A stretch of 8,638 nucleotides of DNA from Actinobacteria bacterium 13_1_40CM_66_12 (GCA_001917895.1 MNEW01000074.1:1-8638), one strand, 5' to 3'; shown: positions 1 through 7,442, counted from the stretch's first letter. Numbers and translations are program-made. The notes: generated by a model not told the origin, from the letters alone.

Positions 1-1068
1 CTTCGCGATGCACTCGATGAGGTGGTGCAGCTCGTGCACCATCGTGTGCTCCCAGCCGATCATGTGGCCATGCGGCCACCACCACTGCCAGAACGGGTGG
101 TTCGCCTCGGACACGAGCACGGTTCGAAAACCCTGAGCGTCGGCCCCTGGAAGAGACCCGGGCAGGTGGACCTGCAGCTCGTTCAACCGCTCCAGGTCGA
201 ACCCGATCGAACCCTTCGAGCCGTTGATCTCGAACGTCATGCCGTTCTTGCGGCCAAGGCAGAAGCGTGAGGCTTCGATCGTGCCTACGGCTCCGCCCGC
301 GAAATCGACCACGGCTTCGACAGCGTCATCGACGTCGACCTTGCCGCCGGGCCGATTCTTGATGAAGGTCCTCGTGGCGCCGCTCACCGATGTGATGTCG
401 CCGACCAGGTAGCGGGCGAGGTCGATCACATGCGCGCCGAGGTCGCCCAGTGCGCCCGAGCCGGCGACCTTGCGGTCCAACCTCCACACCTTCGGGAACG
501 CGGGGTCGGTGATCCATTCCTGCAGGTAGCGGCCGCGGAAGTGATAGATCTCGCCAAGCTCGCCTGCCTCCAGCATCTCGCGAGCCAGCCGCACCGCGGG
601 CACGAATCGGTAGTTGAACGCGCACATGTGCTTGACGCCGGTCTTCGCGACACGCTGCCAGATGTTGTAGCTCTCTTCGGCGTTGCGGCCGAGCGGCTTC
701 TCGCATACGACGTGTTTGCCCGCCTCTGCAGCCGCGATCGTCGGCGCCGCATGCAGGTTGTTCGGCGCCCCATTGTCGAAAAGCTGGATCCGATCATCTC
801 GGACGAGCCGCTTCCAGTCCGTGGTGTAGCTCTCGTAGCCATATCGGCGCGCCGCCTCGGCAACCGCAGGCTCGTCGCGGCCGCAAATCGCCACGAGGCG
901 GGGCATCAGAGGCGGCGGCCAAGTCATGTACTGAATCTTTCGGTACGCGTTGGAGTGGGCCTTGCCCATAAACGCATAGCCCAACATGCCCACGCCGATG
1001 TCCTTGATCTTCTTGCCGCCGGTGGCGGCGCCCATCGTGACGAAGCCGACCTGCTTCTGCTTGCCCAT
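1..1068 (-). CDS. Gfo/Idh/MocA-family NAD(P)-dependent oxidoreductase, 3' end cut by window edge
   Basis: Probable cytoplasmic NAD(P)-dependent dehydrogenase of a sugar, inositol or related polyol. 356 codons are present and the frame is still open at base 1, so the C-terminus is missing. Seen: a Rossmann dinucleotide-binding start at residues 24-35 (IGVGMLGYAFMG) followed by AHSNAY; the family CEKPLG motif at 122-127 with the catalytic-type Lys124; FNYR at 151-154; and a GDLGAHVID segment at 208-216 with Asp209 and His213, the usual substrate-site D-x3-H pattern. A WEHT...HELHH stretch near the cut end is also typical of this family. The ATG start has AAGGAG seven bases upstream, lying inside the end of the preceding gene, and the gap to that gene is only 4 nt, so the two are probably translationally coupled. 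The roughly 20 residues before the Rossmann strand are longer than usual. The exact substrate cannot be read from the sequence; inositol dehydrogenase, levoglucosan dehydrogenase-like and glycoside 3-dehydrogenase activities are all possible. Confidence 0.93.
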   Translation of the reverse strand, partial: MGKQKQVGFVTMGAATGGKKIKDIGVGMLGYAFMGKAHSNAYRKIQYMTWPPPLMPRLVAICGRDEPAVAEAARRYGYESYTTDWKRLVRDDRIQLFDNGAPNNLHAAPTIAAAEAGKHVVCEKPLGRNAEESYNIWQRVAKTGVKHMCAFNYRFVPAVRLAREMLEAGELGEIYHFRGRYLQEWITDPAFPKVWRLDRKVAGSGALGDLGAHVIDLARYLVGDITSVSGATRTFIKNRPGGKVDVDDAVEAVVDFAGGAVGTIEASRFCLGRKNGMTFEINGSKGSIGFDLERLNELQVHLPGSLPGADAQGFRTVLVSEANHPFWQWWWPHGHMIGWEHTMVHELHHLIECIAK

Positions 1069-1072
1069 CGCT

Positions 1073-2071
1073 CTACTCCTTTTTGAATGCGGCGTCGAAC
1101 GCGACGCTGGAAGGAGCGAAATCAGTACGGCGCACGAGGGCCAGGGCGTCCGGAGCACCCCAATCGCGGTCCATGCCGGAGTCCTCCCACTCGATCGAGA
1201 GCGGACCGTCGTACCCGATGCGGTTCAGGGCTCGGATGAGCGATTCGAAGTCGACGTCGCCATGGCCGGGCGAGACGAAGATCCAACCCCGATCCGGCTC
1301 GCCGAAGTCGATGTGCGAGCCCAGGATCGAGCGGTGTCCGTCGAGCAGCTTCTTCGAGTCCTTGACGTGGACGTGATAGATGCGATCCCCAAACTCCATC
1401 ACGAACGCCGCCGAGTCGAGGAACTGGTGCGCGAAATGGCTGGGATCGAAGTTGATGCCGAACCCCGGCCGATTGCCGATCGCGGCCAGCGTCTTGCGAG
1501 TCGTCACGAAGTCGTAAGCGATCTCGGTCGGATGCACCTCGAGGCCGAAGCGGACGCCTTCCTTGTCGAAGACGTCGATGATCGGGTTCCAGCGCGTGGC
1601 AAAGTCCGCGTAGCCTCGCTCGACCTCGGCCCAATCGTTGGGCGGAAACGAGTACAGCATGTGCCACGTCTTCGAGCCGGTGAACCCGTTGACCTGCTTC
1701 ACCCCGAATTTGGCCGCCGCGCGAGCGGTGTCCATCATCTTTCGCGCCGCGCGCTGGCGCACGCCTTCCGGATCGCCGTCGCCCCACACGTCGGCCGGCA
1801 GGATGCCCTTGTGGCGGTTGTCGATCGGGTCGCAGACCGCCTGCCCAACCAGGTGATTCGAGATCGCCCAGCAGTTGAGACCATGCCGCTTGAGGATCTC
1901 CCAGCGTCCCTTGACGTAAGCCGGATCGGCCAGAGCCTTGTCGACCTCGAAATGGTCACCCCAGCAGGCAAGCTCGAGCCCGTCGAAACCCCACGCGGCC
2001 GCCTTGCCCGCGAGCGTGTCGAGAGTCAGGTCGGCCCACTGGCCGGTGAACAGAGTCACAGGACGTCCCAT
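1073..2071 (-). CDS. Sugar phosphate isomerase/epimerase (xylose isomerase-like TIM barrel)
   Basis: A 332-residue AP-endonuclease-2/xylose-isomerase-like TIM-barrel protein, expected to be a divalent-metal isomerase, epimerase or lyase acting on a sugar or keto-sugar in the cytoplasm. Candidate metal ligands occur in family order: Glu178 (FGLEVH), Asp209 and His212 (NFDPSHF), His233/His235 (YHVHVKD) and Glu294 (SIEWED). Residues 28-40 ([13 protein letters not shown]) form the usual first strands. An insertion-like stretch around 239-270 carries the GHGDVDF motif common in this family. The ATG is preceded by AGGAGGT with a 6-nt spacer, the best ribosome binding site in the operon. It sits 22 nt after the DeoR gene and 4 nt before the Gfo/Idh/MocA gene; pairing of these two families is common in sugar-oxidation operons. 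It differs clearly from the other TIM-barrel protein in this operon, so it is not a recent duplicate. The substrate is not identifiable. Confidence 0.92.
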   Translation of the reverse strand: MGRPVTLFTGQWADLTLDTLAGKAAAWGFDGLELACWGDHFEVDKALADPAYVKGRWEILKRHGLNCWAISNHLVGQAVCDPIDNRHKGILPADVWGDGDPEGVRQRAARKMMDTARAAAKFGVKQVNGFTGSKTWHMLYSFPPNDWAEVERGYADFATRWNPIIDVFDKEGVRFGLEVHPTEIAYDFVTTRKTLAAIGNRPGFGINFDPSHFAHQFLDSAAFVMEFGDRIYHVHVKDSKKLLDGHRSILGSHIDFGEPDRGWIFVSPGHGDVDFESLIRALNRIGYDGPLSIEWEDSGMDRDWGAPDALALVRRTDFAPSSVAFDAAFKKE

Positions 2072-2093
2072 CCGCGCACCTCCTCGAGTGCTG

Positions 2094-2900
2094 TTACCTG
2101 ACGGCAGCGGGATTCGGCTGAGCCACGACCAGATTGACGCCGGCGCCCCGGTATTCGGCGACGACCGCGGGAGTGACGCCTTCGTCGGTGATGATCTCTT
2201 CGGGCTCCTGCGCCGTGAAGATCGTGAGCAGGGAGTCTCGACCGACTTTGGTGGAGTCCACGAGAGCGACCGTGCGCTGCGAGACTCCGCGTGCGGCCCT
2301 CAGCGTGCCGGCCAGCGACTGCCTCGTCGTCGTCAGCCCGCGCTCGAGGCTCAAGCCCGCAGCCGAGACGAACGCTGCCTGAAAATGCAGCCGGCTCAAG
2401 AAGTCCTCTGTCCACCCGCCGCTGATCAGACGCATGACCTGGTCGACCTCGCCCGGAGTCACGACCAGGTGGATGTTGCTTTCGTGAAGCTCGTACGCGA
2501 TCGCGGGCGAGTTGGTGACGACCGTGAGCGTCTTCGGCGGATGCCGTTCCAGCTGCCGTGCGAGCGCCAGCGAGCTGGTCGAGTGGTCGATGAAGATGGT
2601 CGAGCCGTCGGCGATCTCGCGCAGCGCATGGGCCGCGATCACGTATTTGCCGGCGGGATTCTGCCGGGCACGTTTCATGAAATCCGTCTCCACGCCTCGC
2701 GCGTCGCCTTCGATGGCGCGGGCGCCGCCGCGGATGCGCGTGATCAGGCCCTCGGTGGCCAGCACCTCGAGGTCGCGGTGGACCGTCACCGGCGAGATCG
2801 AATATTCGCGGGCGAGCTGGCTGATCGACGCGCCGCCGTTCCGGCGGACGTGGGCGAGGATCTGGATCCGGCGAAGCTCTGGCGGCGGCTGGTCGATCAT
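2094..2900 (-). CDS. DeoR/GlpR-family transcriptional regulator
   Basis: A 268-residue DNA-binding regulator of the DeoR family, normally a repressor released by a phosphorylated sugar or a related metabolite. Seen: an N-terminal winged helix-turn-helix at about residues 8-60, with the recognition region [18 protein letters not shown] at 36-53 and the wing RIRGGA at 55-60. The effector-binding DeoRC domain follows at about 80-245, with TVVTNS at 126-131, an [12 protein letters not shown] segment at 180-191, DSTKVGR at 215-221 and IITDEG at 236-241. The effector loop reads IDHSTSS (104-110), where the family usually has D-x-G-T-T, so the ligand may be atypical. The ATG begins one base after the stop of the creatininase-family gene (TGA-A-ATG) and has no strong ribosome binding site, which points to translational coupling. 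Being inside the operon, it is likely autoregulated; the palindrome at 7501-7513 is the obvious target to test. Confidence 0.94.
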   Translation of the reverse strand: MIDQPPPELRRIQILAHVRRNGGASISQLAREYSISPVTVHRDLEVLATEGLITRIRGGARAIEGDARGVETDFMKRARQNPAGKYVIAAHALREIADGSTIFIDHSTSSLALARQLERHPPKTLTVVTNSPAIAYELHESNIHLVVTPGEVDQVMRLISGGWTEDFLSRLHFQAAFVSAAGLSLERGLTTTRQSLAGTLRAARGVSQRTVALVDSTKVGRDSLLTIFTAQEPEEIITDEGVTPAVVAEYRGAGVNLVVAQPNPAAVR

Positions 2901-2901
2901 T

Positions 2902-3774
2902 TCAAACGCGTTCCACGAACTCGCGGTTCTTGATCTCGAATTTCAGCGGCCGGAACGCGTCGATCGCCTGCACGAGGTGGCGGGCGAACCGGTTCAATGC
3001 TTCGTTGCCCTTCTGCGCGGTGGCGCGGAAGGGGTTGCCGATCACGCCTGTGTCCGTGAACTCGCCGTGATCCATCGGAAAGTTGAAGTACTGGTAGCCG
3101 CCGAATTCGATGTCGGGCGCGCCGTCCGCTTTGTCGAAGCCTTTCGGCAGCCACTTCGGAGCGTGGGCTCGCGTATCCACCGCCCTGTTCATGTGCACCA
3201 GCTCAGAGTCATGAGCCATCACCTGTGACGTCTCGAGCTCGCTCGCATGCCAGCCCGGAGTCTCGTCCGGCGGGTTCTCCAGCACGTCCTTGAGCATGCC
3301 GATGTAGCGCTCGGCGTACGGCTTGTAGAGCGCCACCATGGCTCCGGTCTCGTAGCGGATTCGGCGCAGCACGGGATCGATCACCTTGACGTTCGAGCCA
3401 TGCCCGTTGACGAAGATCAGCTTGTTCCACCCGTGATGGATCAGGCTCCTGCCGATGTCGTAGAGGACCTCGTTCAGCGTTTGAGCGCGCAGGGTGATGG
3501 TTCCCGTTCCGGTGCCCGGCTCGCGCAGATGCTGCGGCGAATACCCGGCCCAGAGTGGGGGCGCGTACGGAACGTCCGCGAGCTCGGCCGCGCGCTTGGC
3601 CACCTCGAGCGCCGTGATGGTGTCGGTTCCCAACGGCAGATGCGGGCCATGCTGCTCGAGGCTGCCGATCGGCACCAGGACGATGTCCGAGTGGGCGAGG
3701 AACCACTGCAAATCCGGGGGTGCGAGGTCGAACAGGTTGTGCGACCGAGGCCGCGCCGGCTGCGGGTCAGGCAT
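2902..3774 (-). CDS. Creatininase-family amidohydrolase
   Basis: A 290-residue metal-dependent hydrolase of the creatininase family (PF02633). Seen: PIGSLEQHGPHLPLGTD at 35-51, giving the metal-binding set Glu40, His42 and Asp51; NGHGSN at 123-128 with His125; and HASELETS at 176-183, the family's second HAxExETS-type signature. True creatininase has NGHYEN with a metal-binding Glu in the second motif. Here that position is Ser127, as in many non-creatininase members, so creatinine is unlikely as substrate. Family members act on cyclic amides, formamides (ArfB), the mycofactocin precursor peptide (MftE) and, for Thermotoga IolN, a diketo-inositol ring. The sugar-gene context favours a ring-opening or carbon-carbon or ester/amide-cleaving role on a carbohydrate intermediate, which is inference. 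The start ATG overlaps the end of the Tm-1-like gene by 8 nt (ATGCCTGA) and has AAAGGAG at 3782-3788 with a 7-nt spacer. Confidence 0.93.
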   Translation of the reverse strand: MPDPQPARPRSHNLFDLAPPDLQWFLAHSDIVLVPIGSLEQHGPHLPLGTDTITALEVAKRAAELADVPYAPPLWAGYSPQHLREPGTGTGTITLRAQTLNEVLYDIGRSLIHHGWNKLIFVNGHGSNVKVIDPVLRRIRYETGAMVALYKPYAERYIGMLKDVLENPPDETPGWHASELETSQVMAHDSELVHMNRAVDTRAHAPKWLPKGFDKADGAPDIEFGGYQYFNFPMDHGEFTDTGVIGNPFRATAQKGNEALNRFARHLVQAIDAFRPLKFEIKNREFVERV

Positions 3775-5014
3775 GAGCGTGCTCCTTTGTGATCGTGAGG
3801 TAGCGTGCGGCGACGACCTCGGCGAAGGCGCGATCGTTGACGGTGGCGTCGACGCGCTCGAACGTGATGCCGGGGCGCAGGCCGGCCTCGAGTGAGCTGA
3901 GAAAGGCGGCGTCCGCTTCCGGGAACCAGAGCGCGTTGCCTTCGGTGTCCGAAAGCGAGAATCCTCGGGTCGGAGCGACCACGGAGACTGGACCGCGTGC
4001 GCTGTTGAGGCGCTTGGCGATCACGCGCCCCAGCTCCGCCATCTCGTCAGGCTCGAGCCGGACCAGAGTGGCTACCGGGTTGTGATAGTAGCTGCGCCTC
4101 TGTCGGTATTTCTCGGGCAGGGTGTCGGGCGCGCCCTGGTTGAAAAAGTCCACGCACCCGGGCACCACCACTTGCGGAAGCCCCACCTCACCGGCGACTG
4201 TGAGCCTGTCCGGCCCGGTGGCGTGGATGCCGTCCATGAGCGAGTTGGCCAGCTCGGAAAGCGTGTAGTCCACGATCCCGGCCAGCGCGCCTTGCCGTGC
4301 CAGCGCCTCCATGGCCGGCCCGCCCACGCCGTTGGCGTGAAAGATGACCGGCTCCCAGCCCGAGCGCTCGAGCACATCGCGCAGGTGCATGACCCCGGGC
4401 GTCGTTTGACCCAGCATCGTCACACCCACGCTGCGGCCGCCGAACCCGGCCGGCGATCGGCCCGCGTAGGTCGCCATTCCCACCACTGCCGCCGCGGCGT
4501 TGTCGAAGACAGAGATCGCGATGGGGTTGAGACCGAGGATGTCCACCACCGAATGCATCACGAGCACGTCGCTCGAACCGACGAACGGACCGAACGCGCG
4601 GCGGCCCGAGGCGCTTGGCGAAACGATGACTTTCGGGACCCCCAGCGGTAGGGCGTGCATGGCGTAAGCGCCCAGCAGAGCGCCTTCCGCCCCTCCCAGG
4701 CAAAGGGCTCCTTGCAAACGGCCTTCGGAATGCAGCCGCATGCAGACAGCCCGCACTCCCTCGCGCATCATCTCCACGGCGCGGCCCCGGCTGCCCGCGT
4801 TACGAACCTCATCCAGGCGATGGCCGGCCGCGGCGGCCACCTGCTCACGGCTGACATCGGCGATGGCGTGTGACGCCTCGCCGAGAATTCCGGAGTCGAT
4901 CACGATCGGCTCGCCGCCGAACGCGCGGATGCGGTTGCGCACGTACTCGATCTCGGCGCCCTTGGTGTCAAGGGTCCCGATCAACGCGATACGTGGAGCC
5001 GCGAGGGCGCTCAC
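3767..5014 (-). CDS. Tm-1-like ATP-binding domain protein (UPF0261 family)
   Basis: A 415-residue protein of the UPF0261/Tm-1-like family (PF06792), close to the full family length. Its plant relative is the N-terminal half of the tomato Tm-1 antiviral protein, reported to bind ATP; the bacterial role is unknown. Seen: the hallmark GTLDTKGAE at 13-21, CLGGAEGALLG at 105-115, PSASG at 133-137, MHSVVDILGLN at 153-163, VTMLGQTTPGV at 198-208, FHANGVGGPAME at 225-236, VVPGCVDFFNQG at 283-294 and HNPVATLVR at 311-319. The layout suggests two alpha/beta subdomains joined near residue 195. There is no signal peptide. The start is GTG at 5014, the first start codon after an in-frame stop; it has no clear ribosome binding site and lies 18 nt after the epimerase gene, so coupling is likely. 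It overlaps the creatininase-family gene by 8 nt, suggesting the two act together. The usual partner domain in plants and fungi (PF09370 TIM barrel) is absent from the window. Confidence 0.93.
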   Translation of the reverse strand: MSALAAPRIALIGTLDTKGAEIEYVRNRIRAFGGEPIVIDSGILGEASHAIADVSREQVAAAAGHRLDEVRNAGSRGRAVEMMREGVRAVCMRLHSEGRLQGALCLGGAEGALLGAYAMHALPLGVPKVIVSPSASGRRAFGPFVGSSDVLVMHSVVDILGLNPIAISVFDNAAAAVVGMATYAGRSPAGFGGRSVGVTMLGQTTPGVMHLRDVLERSGWEPVIFHANGVGGPAMEALARQGALAGIVDYTLSELANSLMDGIHATGPDRLTVAGEVGLPQVVVPGCVDFFNQGAPDTLPEKYRQRRSYYHNPVATLVRLEPDEMAELGRVIAKRLNSARGPVSVVAPTRGFSLSDTEGNALWFPEADAAFLSSLEAGLRPGITFERVDATVNDRAFAEVVAARYLTITKEHAHA

Positions 5015-5032
5015 CGGAAAACGGCGCCCGGG

Positions 5033-5947
5033 TCAGGCCTTGGCGGCTTGCTTTTCGCTGTTTCGCAAATGGGTCGCCGAGTCCTTGACATACCGGTCGT
5101 AATACTGCTCTGGCACCGCGCCCGTGCCGTGGTCGCGCAGGAACTTGATCAGTCCCTCCGAGGCCTCGGCTTCGGTGGCGTCTCCGATCTCTTTGCGAGT
5201 CGACCGCGGCGTTCGGTCCACGGGCACGACGAACTCGACCGTCAGGTAATCGCTGTAGCCCGCGGCGTGCACTGCCTCAACAGCCTTCTTCCAGTCGATC
5301 GAGCCTTCGCCCGGAGGCATGCGGTTGTTGTCGGCGACATGGACGTCGTAGAGCTTGCCCGCGTCGCCGGTGACCTTGAGCGCCTTGGCCCAGTCGTCCT
5401 CCTCGATGTTCATGTGGAAGAAGTCCAGGCACACGCCACAGTTGCCGCCCACCTGGTGGGCGAGCTCCAGGGCCTGGTCGTGCCGGTTGATGAAGTAGGT
5501 CTCGAAGCGATTCAGGGGCTCGATCGCGATCTTCACGCCGACCTTCTCGGCGTGTTCCTGGCATTCCTTGATGCCGTCGACCGCCCATTTCCACTCTTGC
5601 TCGACAGAGCTCATCGGCGCGGTCTTGCCGACCGTGGAGGGGATGAGTGTCACGATCTTCCCGCCGAGCTTGGAGGCGAGGGTGAGGCAGTCTTTGGCGT
5701 ACTGGATCGATCCGAGCCGGACGTAGTGGTCCTCATGGATCAGGTCGCGGCCGTTGACCATGAGGGTCACCGAGCCCCAGCACTTCAAATTGTGCTTGGC
5801 AAGCAGCTCCTTGACCTCGCCGGCGTCATATGTCGCCGGCTCGCCAGATATCTCGATGCCGTCGTAGCCGAAGCGCGCCAGCCGCGCCAGCGTCGTCGCG
5901 ATCGGCTCCGGCCGCATCCAGTTGTGCATCGCGAGTTTCAGCGCCAT
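5033..5947 (-). CDS. Sugar epimerase/isomerase of the D-psicose/D-tagatose 3-epimerase or hydroxypyruvate isomerase type
   Basis: A 304-residue xylose-isomerase-like TIM-barrel enzyme, expected to epimerise or isomerise a free keto-sugar or keto-acid using a divalent metal. The metal ligands stand at Glu143 (AIEPLNRFET), Asp175 (CLDFFHMN), His203 (DVHVADNNR) and Glu238 (TVEF). Their spacing of 32, 28 and 35 residues is very close to the D-psicose 3-epimerase tetrad. The PGEGSIDW segment at 212-219 is also typical of that group, as is HxxD-like His178 in FFHMN. I chose the ATG at 5947 because GGAGGG (5952-5957) lies just before it; an in-frame ATG at 5959 would add four residues but has no ribosome binding site. 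It lies 40 nt after the flavin oxidase gene and 18 nt before the Tm-1-like gene. 5-keto-L-gluconate epimerase (IolO-like), 3-epimerase and hydroxypyruvate isomerase are all possible; the substrate is unproven. Confidence 0.92.
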   Translation of the reverse strand: MALKLAMHNWMRPEPIATTLARLARFGYDGIEISGEPATYDAGEVKELLAKHNLKCWGSVTLMVNGRDLIHEDHYVRLGSIQYAKDCLTLASKLGGKIVTLIPSTVGKTAPMSSVEQEWKWAVDGIKECQEHAEKVGVKIAIEPLNRFETYFINRHDQALELAHQVGGNCGVCLDFFHMNIEEDDWAKALKVTGDAGKLYDVHVADNNRMPPGEGSIDWKKAVEAVHAAGYSDYLTVEFVVPVDRTPRSTRKEIGDATEAEASEGLIKFLRDHGTGAVPEQYYDRYVKDSATHLRNSEKQAAKA

Positions 5948-5951
5948 CTCA

Positions 5952-5957
5952 CCCTCC
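5952..5957 (-). promoter_or_regulatory. Ribosome binding site deciding the epimerase start
   Basis: GGAGGG on the minus strand lies 4 nt (5 nt from its GGAGG core) before the ATG at 5947. It overlaps the alternative ATG at 5957-5959, which has no purine-rich site of its own. This favours the shorter 304-residue product. Confidence 0.7.
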
Positions 5958-5987
5958 ATTCAAACGTCCAATCCGGACCCCGCATGG

Positions 5988-7442
5988 TCAGAGTCCGAGC
6001 TTCCCTGGATTCATCAAATCGTTCGGATCGAGCGCGGTCTTGATCCGCCGCAGCACGTCTAGGCCCGCGCCATGCTGGGCGGCCATGTACGGAGCCAGCT
6101 TGAGTCCCACTCCGTGATGGTCGTTGATGACTGCGCCGGCGCCGAGAGCCGCCGCGACCCCGTCCTTCCAGATCCGATCGTGCAGCGTCACCGAGTCCGG
6201 TCCGCCGTCCGGCAGCACGAACCGGGCGTAGATCATCGCGCCCCACGGATACCAGTGGCTCAAATGCGACCGGAGCTTCAGACCGCGCGCGGCGTAGGGT
6301 TTCGCCACCGCTTCCTGCAGAGCGTGATACGCGGGCAGCAGCCGAGAGTATGTGGCGACCACGTCGATCGTGCCCCACACGGCCGGCAGCTCAGGCGCAT
6401 GCGGCGGCTTGTAGAAGTCATAGCGATGGTTCCACCAGATCTCGCCTAGACCTCCATCCAGCACCTTGCCTCCGCCGGCGCGGACGACATCGAGCATCGA
6501 TTCCCGTTCGGCGTCGACCACCGCGGCAGTGCCTTCGAAACAAAGCACCGTCGACACCCCCGGCAGGCTGCTGCCGACCACCGGGCTGAGCGTGAGCCGG
6601 GTCGCAACCTCGTCGTAAAGCCGCACCACCGACGGACGCAGGCCGCTCTGCAAACTCTTGCGGACGGCATCGACGCCCGTCTCGACATTCGGAAACGAGA
6701 CCACCTCGAACCGGCGCGCGGCCGGCAGCGGGGCGAGCTGCAACCGGGCGCGCGTGATCACACCGAGGCTGCCCTCGGAGCCGATGAACAGCGGCGCGAT
6801 GTCAGGGCCGACCGCATGGCGCGGGACCGGCAGGGTGTCCACCACGTCGCCGGTGGGCATGACAACCCGTAGCGAGATCACGAGGTCCTCGATCTTGCCG
6901 TAGCGGGTCGAAAGCACTCCCGAGCCTCTGGCTGCAACGTAGCCGCCGACTGTCGCGAACTCGACCGAGGCCGGGTAGTGGGGGAGCATCAAGCCCCTCT
7001 CGTTCAGCTCGCTCTCGAGGCGCTTGCCGTTGACGCCGGCTTCCGCCGTGACGGTCATCGAGACCTCGTCGATCTCCAGGATGCGGTCCATCCCGGTGAG
7101 GTCGATGACGATCCCGCCGTGAATTGGGATCGATGCGCCCTGCGTCCCGGAGCCGCCGCCCCAGGGCACCACTGGGACGCGGTGCTCGTTGGCGACTCGC
7201 ACCACCGCCGCCACCTCTTCATCGCTGCGTGGCTTGACGACCACGTCCGGTCGGCCCAGCGGCGCGCCCGCCGCCTGGGCCGCAAGCGCCTTCCAGTAGG
7301 TGTCCGCCACGTAACGGTCGAGCACTTCAGGATCCGTCGACACGCCGGCTGCGGGAATCGCCTGCCGAAGGTCCGCTAGGAGCCTGGAATCGGCACCTGT
7401 CGTGAGGTTCGAGCTTCCAGGATGTTTCACCGGACCCACCAC
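5988..7442 (-). CDS. FAD-binding oxidase/dehydrogenase (GlcD / alkyl-DHAP synthase-like, VAO superfamily)
   Basis: A flavoprotein of up to 484 residues, expected to oxidise a 2-hydroxy acid or other alcohol, or to catalyse a related flavin reaction, in the cytoplasm. Seen: a PCMH-type FAD-binding domain at about 64-240 with PWGGGSGTQG at 93-102 (pyrophosphate loop), YPASVEFATVGG at 156-167, RYGKIEDLV at 180-188 and GSEGSLGVIT at 221-230. An FAD-oxidase C-terminal domain follows, ending in DPNDLMNPGKLGL (472-484). NDHHGVG at 440-446 resembles the multi-histidine segment of alkyldihydroxyacetonephosphate synthase more than glycolate oxidase. No iron-sulfur GlcF-type partner is present. It is the first gene of the operon, directly behind the TTGACA/TAGGCT promoter. 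Its start is uncertain: residues are numbered from GTG 7442, the first start after an in-frame TAG, but GTG at 7430 is better placed, with AGGTGG 8 nt upstream, and would give 480 residues. Confidence 0.92.
   Translation of the reverse strand: MVGPVKHPGSSNLTTGADSRLLADLRQAIPAAGVSTDPEVLDRYVADTYWKALAAQAAGAPLGRPDVVVKPRSDEEVAAVVRVANEHRVPVVPWGGGSGTQGASIPIHGGIVIDLTGMDRILEIDEVSMTVTAEAGVNGKRLESELNERGLMLPHYPASVEFATVGGYVAARGSGVLSTRYGKIEDLVISLRVVMPTGDVVDTLPVPRHAVGPDIAPLFIGSEGSLGVITRARLQLAPLPAARRFEVVSFPNVETGVDAVRKSLQSGLRPSVVRLYDEVATRLTLSPVVGSSLPGVSTVLCFEGTAAVVDAERESMLDVVRAGGGKVLDGGLGEIWWNHRYDFYKPPHAPELPAVWGTIDVVATYSRLLPAYHALQEAVAKPYAARGLKLRSHLSHWYPWGAMIYARFVLPDGGPDSVTLHDRIWKDGVAAALGAGAVINDHHGVGLKLAPYMAAQHGAGLDVLRRIKTALDPNDLMNPGKLGL

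Noticed and set aside
986..2101. 371-codon open frame on the plus strand
   Set aside because: It is antisense to the TIM-barrel protein gene at 1073-2071, whose product has full family motifs. The plus-strand translation is rich in Arg, Val, Asp and His without recognisable motifs, as expected for a shadow of a GC-rich gene.
1938..2933. 331-codon open frame on the plus strand
   Set aside because: Antisense to the DeoR gene and parts of its neighbours; no motifs and no ribosome binding site support.
2902..3774. Mycofactocin MftE or creatinine catabolism assignment for the creatininase-family gene
   Set aside because: No other mycofactocin genes or creatine/sarcosine genes are present, and the NGHYEN motif of true creatininase is absent.
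3767..5014. Antiviral defence role for the Tm-1-like protein by analogy with tomato Tm-1
   Set aside because: The surrounding genes are all metabolic and under a DeoR-type regulator; no defence genes are present. Homology to a plant resistance protein alone does not support a defence role.
5966..5978. Small hairpin GTCC-5-GGAC in the gap between the flavin oxidase and epimerase genes
   Set aside because: The stem is only 4 bp and no T-tract follows on the minus strand, so it is not a credible terminator; the operon probably reads through.
5048..6043. 331-codon open frame on the plus strand
   Set aside because: Antisense to the epimerase gene, which has an intact metal-binding tetrad; the plus-strand frame is a coding shadow.
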